NCBI GenBank assembly: GCA_964423175.1
Contig: CAYRDM010000020.1
Location: 1-9,889 of the forward strand
Source: JBGQJN01 sp964423175
Lineage (GTDB): Bacteria > Patescibacteriota > Minisyncoccia > 2-02-FULL-40-12 > IGHO2-01-FULL-4-A
DNA length: 9,889 nt
Direction: 5' to 3'
Below the pieces are notes generated by a model. The model saw nothing but the letters and a program-made list of their open reading frames with translations, was not told where the DNA came from and searched no databases. Made by a program: the position numbers and the translations under genes. Shown in pieces: positions 4,923 to 9,889 of this stretch (within the stretch, counting starts at the first letter, position 1; each line of letters opens with the position of its first letter).

Positions 4923-5504
4923 TTACTGAAGGTTTTTAATTTCTTCAATAACTGACGGTAACTCACTGACCCCATCCTCTGCTGTAAAATGCCCTTTATT
5001 TTTTTCTATTATTATCTTTGCGCCAAAACCATTTTCAAACTTTTCTTTATTAATATCCATTGGCACAACTGGGTCGTCATCAGAAAATATAGCAACCAAT
5101 TTACCCTTAGGTACTTGCTTCCAGACCTTTGTGGGTTCTATTTGACTTTCCAGCCATGGCTTACCAATTCTTTTCTCCTCTTCAGTCTCAAGGTCTGATA
5201 AATAAAACCAAGGTGCTATCAGTATAACTCCACCGACTGGTCCAAAACTTTTTAGCTGTTCTAAATATCTCAAAATTGTTTGGCAACCGATAGAATGTCC
5301 GATAAAAATTACATCTCTATCTGGACTTGGGCCAACAACTTCATTAAGTTTATTTACCCAATCTGCGATAATGGGTTCATCTGGATTGGGCATTTCAGGT
5401 GCTTCAACGTCAAATCCAGCTTTTTCTAATTCAGAAATAAGCCATTGATGCATCGGCTCGTTAGGAGAACCGCTCCATCCATGTATTAGATAAACTTTTT
5501 TCAT
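4923..5504 (-). CDS. RBBP9/YdeN-type alpha/beta serine hydrolase (193 aa)
   Basis: This is a small cytoplasmic serine hydrolase, probably an esterase or peptidase; the physiological substrate is not known for most of the family. It begins MKKVYLIHGWSGSPNEPMHQWL, the oxyanion-strand HGW-G motif of RBBP9/YdeN proteins. The nucleophile elbow is GHSIG at 69-73 (Ser71). The acid is in SDDDPVVP (likely Asp144), and the base is His172 in KNKGHFTAEDG. All three catalytic residues are present with normal spacing, and the length matches the single-domain family. There is no signal peptide. TGGACT and TTAAAT lie 17 nt apart upstream, with TTAAAT 6 nt from ATG 5504 and no Shine-Dalgarno, so a leaderless mRNA is likely. 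A terminator follows at 4785-4813. Confidence 0.92.
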   Translation of the reverse strand: MKKVYLIHGWSGSPNEPMHQWLISELEKAGFDVEAPEMPNPDEPIIADWVNKLNEVVGPSPDRDVIFIGHSIGCQTILRYLEQLKSFGPVGGVILIAPWFYLSDLETEEEKRIGKPWLESQIEPTKVWKQVPKGKLVAIFSDDDPVVPMDINKEKFENGFGAKIIIEKNKGHFTAEDGVSELPSVIEEIKNLQ

Positions 5505-5510
5505 ACATCA

Positions 5511-5545
5511 ATTTAACCAAATTTAGGTTCGCCAGTCCACACTGG
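5511..5545 (-). promoter_or_regulatory. promoter for the hydrolase gene, predicted leaderless, with dyad
   Basis: On the minus strand, TGGACT (5534-5539) and TTAAAT (5511-5516) are 17 nt apart, each with 4 of 6 matches. The perfect dyad CCAGT-CCAC-ACTGG (5532-5545) covers the -35 box. The -10 box ends 6 nt before ATG 5504. Confidence 0.45.
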
Positions 5546-5546
5546 G

Positions 5547-5583
5547 GTAAAATAAAACAATAGGATTTTCCTAGTGTTTTATT
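5547..5583 (-). terminator. intrinsic terminator of tRNA-Asn
   Basis: A long stem lies 5 nt after the tRNA 3' end. AATAAAACA (5551-5559) pairs with TGTTTTATT (5575-5583), then after one mismatch TAGGA (5561-5565) pairs with TCCTA (5569-5573) around a 3-nt loop. On the minus strand it leads into TTTTATTTTA. Confidence 0.8.
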
Positions 5584-5587
5584 GTTG

Positions 5588-5659
5588 CTCCGGGAGCAGG
5601 ACTCGAACCTGCAACCATCTCCTTAACAGGGAGCCGCTCTACCATTGAGCTATCCCGGA
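5588..5659 (-). tRNA. tRNA-Asn (anticodon GUU)
   Basis: The 72-nt minus-strand gene folds as a full cloverleaf. The acceptor stem TCCGGGA/TCCCGGA has 7 perfect pairs, the D-arm is GCTC-AATGGTA-GAGC, the anticodon loop is CTGTTAA (anticodon GTT), the variable loop is TGGTT, and the T-arm is GCAGG-TTCGAGT-CCTGC. The discriminator base is G. The 3' CCA is not encoded (CAA follows), so it must be added by a nucleotidyltransferase. The outermost anticodon-stem pair (27-43) is G-A, a mismatch. A promoter lies at 5691-5719 and a terminator directly after, so the tRNA is a single-gene transcript, divergent from tdk. Confidence 0.97.
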
Positions 5660-5690
5660 ATGTTGTAACTTTTTATTCAATTGTAAGAAT

Positions 5691-5719
5691 ATAATACCAA
5701 AGTTATGGGCTATCTTCAA
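5691..5719 (-). promoter_or_regulatory. promoter of tRNA-Asn
   Basis: On the minus strand, TTGAAG (5714-5719, 4 of 6) and TATTAT (5691-5696, 5 of 6) are spaced 17 nt. Transcription would start near 5684, about 25 nt before the mature tRNA 5' end, which needs RNase P trimming. The -35 box is 2 bp from that of the divergent tdk promoter. Confidence 0.7.
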
Positions 5720-5721
5720 GT

Positions 5722-5750
5722 TTGGACTTAGCTCCAGATTTTTGTATAAT
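5722..5750 (+). promoter_or_regulatory. promoter of tdk
   Basis: TTGGAC (5722-5727) and a consensus TATAAT (5745-5750) are spaced 17 nt. The predicted start near 5757 leaves a leader of about 27 nt. That leader begins almost at a 4-codon ORF (ATG 5760, stop TAG 5772-5774) whose stop merges with the TAGGAG ribosome site of tdk. Confidence 0.7.
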
Positions 5751-5783
5751 CACCATACGATGTTTTACAAATAGGAGCAGGCG

Positions 5784-6368
5784 ATGGCCAGATTAGAAGT
5801 AATCACCGGCCCAATGTTTTCGGGTAAAAGCGAAGAGCTTAAAAGACGACTCATCCGAGCGGCTTATGCCAAAAAGAAAATCTTACTTATAAAAGCGGGC
5901 GTTGACGACAGAGAAGTTAGGAATATTTTTAACATAGTAAGAGAAGATTCTAAACTTTCTTCTTATGAGTTCCTGACTACAAAAATAGTTAATTCTACCA
6001 AGGATATGGGAAGTATTTTAGACATACTGCCATTTGATATCATAGCAATAGATGAAGCGCAGTTCTTCAAAAAATGGTTCGTAAAAAGATTGGAAAAAAT
6101 ATTGGATGCATGCGCCAAAATAAATATAACAATAATAATATCCGGCCTTGATATGGACGCATGGAAAAAACCATTCGGGAATATGCCCTACTTACTGTCT
6201 CTTGCAGATGATGTGCAAAAGCTAACTGCTATCTGTGTACACTGCCAAGGAGCAAATGGCCCAGGAATTTTCACACAGAAAAAACCCGGCGGTTCCAAAA
6301 ACCAGGTTGAGGTGGGTTCCGATATCTATGAGGCCAGATGCCGAGTCTGCCACTACATCCCACAATAG
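5784..6368 (+). CDS. tdk: thymidine kinase (type II, TK1 family)
   Basis: This kinase phosphorylates thymidine to dTMP with ATP in the salvage of exogenous or recycled nucleosides, which fits an organism with limited biosynthesis. The 194 residues match the family length. The P-loop is GPMFSGKS at 9-16 (Lys15). DDR at 41-43 and IVRED near 51-55 occupy the places of the usual D-D-R-Y and S-R-D-G motifs. The Walker B/catalytic segment is IDEAQFF with Glu91. GLDMDAWKKPFG at 121-132 starts the lasso region. The structural zinc is held by CVHC (151, 154) and CRVC (186, 189). ATG 5784 is preceded by AGGAG at 6 nt. The gene has its own promoter and a terminator that overlaps its stop, so it is monocistronic and divergent from tRNA-Asn. 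Confidence 0.97.
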   Translation: MARLEVITGPMFSGKSEELKRRLIRAAYAKKKILLIKAGVDDREVRNIFNIVREDSKLSSYEFLTTKIVNSTKDMGSILDILPFDIIAIDEAQFFKKWFVKRLEKILDACAKINITIIISGLDMDAWKKPFGNMPYLLSLADDVQKLTAICVHCQGANGPGIFTQKKPGGSKNQVEVGSDIYEARCRVCHYIPQ

Positions 6369-6389
6369 TCCCCGAGCGGGGACTTTTTT
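6367..6389 (+). terminator. strong intrinsic terminator of tdk, hairpin shared with rpoD end
   Basis: AGTCCCC (6367-6373) pairs with GGGGACT (6378-6384) around the loop GAGC, followed by a T run (to 6389). The tdk TAG stop forms part of the stem. The convergent rpoD stop is only 8 nt away; on the minus strand the same hairpin lacks a T tract, so it would end rpoD transcripts less well. Confidence 0.92.
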
Positions 6390-6391
6390 AT

Positions 6392-7603
6392 TTAATAGCC
6401 CTTGAGTTTGCCTATGCCGTGGTGTTGTCTTATTTTATCCAGTGCCTTGGCTTCAATTTGTCTAATACGTTCACGAGTAACACCAAACACCTTGCCTACC
6501 TCCTCAAGAGTATGAGTAACACCGTCCTTGAGACCAAATCTCATTTCCAAAATCTTCTGTTCACGTTGCATTAGATCGTTAATAATCTCCTGTAAGTGGT
6601 CACGAAGTATCCTGCGTCCAGCCATAGTCTCCGGGGTAACTGATTCTTCATCAGCAATAAAATCAGACAACAACGAACCCTCTTCGTCATCGCTTCCAAC
6701 TGGAGCTTCAAGAGAAACGGTATCCTGGGAAATCTTCATGATGTGCCTGACCTTGTCTATATCCATGTTCATCTCCGACGCCACTTCTTCCGGCAAAGGT
6801 TCTCTACCAAGATCCTGGACCAAGCGTCTAACAACTTGCTGGTATTTGTTAATCGTCTCGATCATGTGCACAGGAATACGAATTGTGCGCGCCTGGTCGG
6901 CGAGAGCCCTTGTTATGGCCTGCCTGATCCACCAAGTGGCATATGTTGAAAACTTGTATCCACGCTTATAATCAAATTTTTCTACCGCGCGCGAAAGACC
7001 AATGTTCCCTTCTTGTATTAAGTCCAGCAATGTCAGGTTTGCCGAACGACCAACATATTTCTTGGCAATAGAAACAACCAATCTCAAGTTTGAAAGCATG
7101 AGCTTTTGACGTGCTGATTCATCACCTTTTTCTATTTTCTTGGCAAGCTCGGCTTCTTCTTCAGCTCTAAGCAAAGGGTACTGACCAATCTCACGCAAAT
7201 ACATCTGCACAGAATCAGAGCCAGCATCTATCTGCTCGTCTTCTAATTTTTTCTTATCTTGCTGTTCTTTGGTTTTTTCTTCTGCAAAAACCTTACCAGT
7301 ATCAACAACATTTATATTTGCGGCCTCAAGACGTTCATAGAGTCTCTCCAAACCGTCAATGTCTTTTTCTATATTTGGAAAGGTGTTGATGATCTCTGAT
7401 TCAGTAATAAATCCTCTGTGACGGCCCTTCTCTATCAATCTCAAAATCGCATCCTCGCTGATGAGTTGCTTGGGCGCCCTGGGGGTTTTCTTGCCACCTT
7501 TTTTGGCAGAATGCTTGTGGCTTTTGACCGGCTTGTTCTTCGGTTTTACTTTATGAGACGGTTTTTTATTAAAATTCTTGTTCTTTTTGTTTTTTTTAGG
7601 CAT
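6392..7603 (-). CDS. rpoD: RNA polymerase primary sigma factor RpoD/SigA
   Basis: This housekeeping sigma factor directs RNA polymerase to -35/-10 promoters. All conserved regions are visible in its 403 residues. Region 1.2 is SVQMYLREIGQYPLLRAEEE (131-150). Region 2 runs from SNLRLVVSIAKKY (171-183) through LDLIQEGNIGLSRAVEKFDYKRGYKFSTYATWWIRQAI, which includes the -10 recognition and melting residues. Region 3 covers RIPVHMIETINK (242-253) onward. Region 4 ends in LEEVGKVFGVTRERIRQIEAKA, the helix-turn-helix for the -35 box. The large non-conserved insert of proteobacterial RpoD is absent, so the build is closer to SigA. The first 45 residues are extremely Lys-rich. The gene starts 12 nt after dnaG with no visible Shine-Dalgarno, so it is co-transcribed and perhaps coupled. 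Confidence 0.98.
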   Translation of the reverse strand: MPKKNKKNKNFNKKPSHKVKPKNKPVKSHKHSAKKGGKKTPRAPKQLISEDAILRLIEKGRHRGFITESEIINTFPNIEKDIDGLERLYERLEAANINVVDTGKVFAEEKTKEQQDKKKLEDEQIDAGSDSVQMYLREIGQYPLLRAEEEAELAKKIEKGDESARQKLMLSNLRLVVSIAKKYVGRSANLTLLDLIQEGNIGLSRAVEKFDYKRGYKFSTYATWWIRQAITRALADQARTIRIPVHMIETINKYQQVVRRLVQDLGREPLPEEVASEMNMDIDKVRHIMKISQDTVSLEAPVGSDDEEGSLLSDFIADEESVTPETMAGRRILRDHLQEIINDLMQREQKILEMRFGLKDGVTHTLEEVGKVFGVTRERIRQIEAKALDKIRQHHGIGKLKGY

Positions 7604-7615
7604 ATGCTTTGGTAA

Positions 7616-9391
7616 CTATAATAAAAGTAGTTCCTGAGAAATTTTTGAAAATTCAGCTATGAGCGCTGACAAGCGCAATTTATCCTGCGATTTCTCGGCA
7701 TCCTTAATCTGGTACTCCAGACTTTCTAACTGCGCTGTTATTCTGCGCCTTTTTATTTGAGACAATAATTTTTTAAATTCTTCTCCTAACTCGTGATCTT
7801 TGAAATCGTTCCAAAGCTCTTGAGACTTAAGATGTGCAAACTCAAGGCTCATGGCCAACGTCGAATCCCCCAAGGTTGCCACCTCGGCAATTGGGTCCTG
7901 ACCGCCGGTCCTTATTTTTTTCAATATGATTTTGAAATTATCTGAGAATAAGGCCTCATCTGAGGGCTCAATTTTTTGGGCAAGATCCGTTTTCTTAACT
8001 ATTAGAGAAAGCAGTGATTCCTCCACAGGATCTATTTTAACAGCCTGATTCGAGAACTGTTGTGGAGTGGCCTCCTGATTATCCAAGTCATGAACAACTG
8101 GCTTAATTGCAGCCAGGTCCTGATAAAGGATATCTTCTTTGGTTTTCAAAGCCAGAGCGATCTCGCTTATCCAGTGAGACTGCTCAACCTTGTTAGTCAT
8201 CGAGGCCAAGAAAGGCAATAGCTTTTGGGTGAAAAGTTTCTTACCCAGTGCTGTTGTAACATCAAATGCCTTACTGGCAGTGTGGAAATAAAATTCCATA
8301 AAGGGCTTGGAATGTTGTGTATATTCCGCCCACTTAGTGCCATGAACTTTAACATAATCTGCCGGATCTTTCAAGCCCGGTTCATCAACACAGACAATCC
8401 CGACATTAAAACCTCGGGCCAAAGCCAAATCGACTCCCCTGTTTGTTGCGGTCTCGCCCGCCCCATCAGCATCAAAGCAGAGATCCAAATTATCAGTATA
8501 ACGCTTGATTATCTTAAGATGTCCATCGGTTAATGCAGTCCCGGAGGACGCAACCACATGTTTGGCGCCGGCTTGATGAGACATGATAACATCCATGTTA
8601 CCCTCAACCACCAAACACTTGTTTGATCGCCTTACATCCAGTTTGGCCTTATCTAAACCATATAGAATTTTACTTTTGTCATAAATTGGTGTCTGAGGAG
8701 AATTGACATATTTACCAACATCTTCCTTTTTTGCCAAGTCACCAAATACTCTGCCAGTAAATCCCACAACCTGTCCGTTTAAATCAAAAATCGGAAACAT
8801 AATGCGCGAACGAAACCTGTCAAAAAATCCGCCGCCGTCTTTTCTGATTGCCAGGCCCGCTTCTATTATCTCCTTGCTGTCATAACTACGTTCAAGAAAT
8901 TCATATAGCGCACTCCACAAATCCGGCGCATATCCAATATGGAATTCCTTAATTGACTGATCGGTTAATCCTCTGTCCTGCAAATATTTCAAAGCAAATT
9001 TGCCGACATTTGAACCATGGAGTTGTTTTTCAAAGAACCTCATCGCTAACTCACAAATCTCATACAATCTAGTCTTGGCACTTTGGAATTGTTCAAATTC
9101 TGGATTCTGACGCTCCAACTTAACACCGGCACGAGAAGCAAGAATTCTAAGAGCATCAGGAAATTCTATGCCCTCGATCTGTTTTACAAAACCAAAAATA
9201 TCGCCGCCAGCAGAGCAACCAAAACAATGCCAAATCTGGCGTTCTGGAGAAACAATAAATGAACCTGATTTCTCATTATGAAAAGGGCAACGGGCTTTGT
9301 AGTTTGATCCCGCTTTTTGCAACTTCAAATAACTCGAAATCAGGTCGACGATATCAACCTTGTCTTTGATTTGATCAATTACTCCTGCCAT
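7616..9391 (-). CDS. dnaG: DNA primase DnaG
   Basis: Primase makes the RNA primers for lagging-strand synthesis and replication start, working with the DnaB helicase. The 591 residues show the three expected parts. The N-terminal zinc-binding domain has CPFH (35-38) and CFGC (56-59), giving the C-H-C-C set. The polymerase core includes the basic RFRSRIMFPI and GFTGR segment (192-214). The TOPRIM metal site is formed by VVEGNMD (Glu263) and FDADGAG (Asp307, Asp309). The C-terminal third (about 400-591) is poorly conserved, helical and charged, as expected for the helicase-binding domain. It is upstream of rpoD in the classic macromolecular-synthesis arrangement, but rpsU is not on its 5' side. 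No Shine-Dalgarno precedes ATG 9391; an extended -10 box lies 10 nt upstream, so the leader may be only a few bases. Confidence 0.98.
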   Translation of the reverse strand: MAGVIDQIKDKVDIVDLISSYLKLQKAGSNYKARCPFHNEKSGSFIVSPERQIWHCFGCSAGGDIFGFVKQIEGIEFPDALRILASRAGVKLERQNPEFEQFQSAKTRLYEICELAMRFFEKQLHGSNVGKFALKYLQDRGLTDQSIKEFHIGYAPDLWSALYEFLERSYDSKEIIEAGLAIRKDGGGFFDRFRSRIMFPIFDLNGQVVGFTGRVFGDLAKKEDVGKYVNSPQTPIYDKSKILYGLDKAKLDVRRSNKCLVVEGNMDVIMSHQAGAKHVVASSGTALTDGHLKIIKRYTDNLDLCFDADGAGETATNRGVDLALARGFNVGIVCVDEPGLKDPADYVKVHGTKWAEYTQHSKPFMEFYFHTASKAFDVTTALGKKLFTQKLLPFLASMTNKVEQSHWISEIALALKTKEDILYQDLAAIKPVVHDLDNQEATPQQFSNQAVKIDPVEESLLSLIVKKTDLAQKIEPSDEALFSDNFKIILKKIRTGGQDPIAEVATLGDSTLAMSLEFAHLKSQELWNDFKDHELGEEFKKLLSQIKRRRITAQLESLEYQIKDAEKSQDKLRLSALIAEFSKISQELLLL

Positions 9392-9401
9392 TGTTGTTTA
9401 A

Positions 9402-9410
9402 ATAGTAACA
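9402..9410 (-). promoter_or_regulatory. extended -10 promoter for dnaG-rpoD
   Basis: On the minus strand TGTTACTAT reads as an extended -10 box (TGn then TACTAT at 9402-9407) with no good -35 box. It ends 10 nt before ATG 9391, so the leader would be about 4 nt. Confidence 0.45.
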
Positions 9411-9430
9411 AACTTTTAACAAAAAGGTTC

Positions 9431-9458
9431 TTGACACTTTTTTAAGTGTTGCTAGAGT
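9431..9458 (+). promoter_or_regulatory. strong promoter with dyad for the right-edge gene
   Basis: A perfect TTGACA (9431-9436) is followed after 16 nt by TAGAGT (9453-9458) with an extended TGC before it. The perfect dyad ACACTT-TTTT-AAGTGT (9434-9449) overlaps the -35 box and most of the spacer and could be an operator. The leader to ATG 9499 is about 34 nt. Confidence 0.7.
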
Positions 9459-9498
9459 ATTGAGCGTACATTTACAATTATCAATTTCGGAGAACTCA

Positions 9499-9889
9499 AT
9501 GTCAAATCTAGGCACAGCTCAAGATACTGTTGGAAATAGGATAACCGACGCGTCTTTGTTGTCCAGCTACACCTTGTTCGAAGCTACAGGCCAAAGACTT
9601 AAACTGAAAATAGTTAAATATGACGAGAATAGCCACCTGCAAACTCCCAATGCGAGAACTCAAGATTTATTAAAAATATTTCTGGATGATGAGGATGTCT
9701 TGCGAATCATTCAAGAGAAAGGATTCGTCTTGGAAACAGCTAGACGCGAATCCACAATGCTTTATTTAAGCCACCCTTCGGTTAAGTGTCACGACAAAGA
9801 GTTTTTCTTGTCTAGCAACTGGGCTTGGGACAAAACTAAACTTGGTAGCGAAAGACCTTTTTTAGAACTAAGCCTGGATCGGGTCACTG
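9499..9889 (+). CDS. hypothetical protein, N-terminal 130 residues (cut by window end)
   Basis: The reading frame is open from ATG 9499 to the right edge. GGAG 6 nt before the ATG and the TTGACA promoter support the start. I do not recognise the protein. It begins MSNLGTAQDTVGNRITDASL, has no signal peptide or membrane span, and is a mixed alpha/beta soluble sequence with a basic strand (QRLKLKIVKYDEN), an acidic helix (QDLLKIFLDDEDVLRIIQEKGF) and a segment with one Cys and two His (YLSHPSVKCHDKEF). It is divergent from dnaG, and the two start codons are 107 bp apart. The strong promoter suggests high or switchable expression. The missing C-terminus may carry the diagnostic domain. Confidence 0.75.
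   Translation, partial: MSNLGTAQDTVGNRITDASLLSSYTLFEATGQRLKLKIVKYDENSHLQTPNARTQDLLKIFLDDEDVLRIIQEKGFVLETARRESTMLYLSHPSVKCHDKEFFLSSNWAWDKTKLGSERPFLELSLDRVT

Noticed and set aside
4693..4929. A plus-strand frame covering the gap between methyltransferase and hydrolase
   Set aside because: It crosses a terminator hairpin and overlaps both flanking minus-strand genes; no SD and no known motif.
5551..5583. An attachment site or mobile-element end next to the tRNA gene
   Set aside because: The inverted repeat is explained as a terminator hairpin with T tract, there is no second copy of the tRNA 3' end in the window, and no integrase is seen.
6528..6971. A 147-codon plus-strand frame inside rpoD
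   Set aside because: Antisense to the most conserved part of the sigma factor; Ser/Arg-rich shadow with no start signal.
1..9889. A CRISPR array or tandem repeat
   Set aside because: No regularly spaced direct repeats of useful length were seen on reading the window.

Overview
The window looks like part of a small-genome bacterium of the Candidate Phyla Radiation (Patescibacteria). The inference rests on the style of DnaG, of RpoD and of a 'SHQLRSPLS' histidine kinase, on an AT-rich genome packed with short hypothetical proteins, and on a tRNA gene that does not encode CCA. No rRNA or ribosomal protein is present, so the lineage cannot be fixed further. UGA is used as an ordinary stop, so a recoded Gracilibacteria-type code is not supported.

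Layout, left to right. (1) 1-1319: the N-terminal 439 residues of a MASE1-type membrane sensor histidine kinase on the minus strand, running off the left edge. (2) 1356-3979: minus-strand small genes. These are a 73-aa soluble protein, an 84-aa membrane protein, a 197-aa protein with its own promoter and AAGGAGG site, a 53-aa Cys-rich protein between its own promoter and terminator, a 77-aa DUF1059 protein, and a cluster of three overlapping or closely packed small membrane proteins (65, 51 and 114 aa). (3) 4044-5504: a class I SAM methyltransferase and an RBBP9/YdeN-type serine hydrolase, separated by a terminator. (4) 5588-5659: tRNA-Asn(GUU), transcribed divergently from (5) thymidine kinase tdk at 5784-6368 on the plus strand. 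(6) 6392-9391: the core dnaG-rpoD operon on the minus strand, convergent with tdk and sharing a hairpin with it. (7) 9499 to the right edge: the start of an unrecognised plus-strand gene, divergent from dnaG, with a strong TTGACA promoter.

The main pattern is in the start regions. Genes with a clear Shine-Dalgarno sequence (84-aa, 197-aa, tdk, unknown 9499 gene) have a promoter that leaves a leader of roughly 25-35 nt. Several genes without one (73-aa, DUF1059, 65-aa membrane, methyltransferase, hydrolase) carry a -10-like hexamer exactly 6 nt before ATG, as expected if they are transcribed as leaderless mRNAs. dnaG is similar, with a 10-nt gap. A second pattern is that several promoters carry a short perfect dyad over or next to the -35 box. 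Both are read by eye from the sequence and need genome-wide counts.

DnaG and RpoD supply replication priming and basal transcription, Tdk salvages thymidine, and the kinase senses an unknown signal. The small proteins are unassigned. No transposon, CRISPR array, integrase or phage gene was seen, and no complete new multi-gene system can be claimed; the best candidate for undescribed biology is the small membrane-protein cluster and the small genes next to it.
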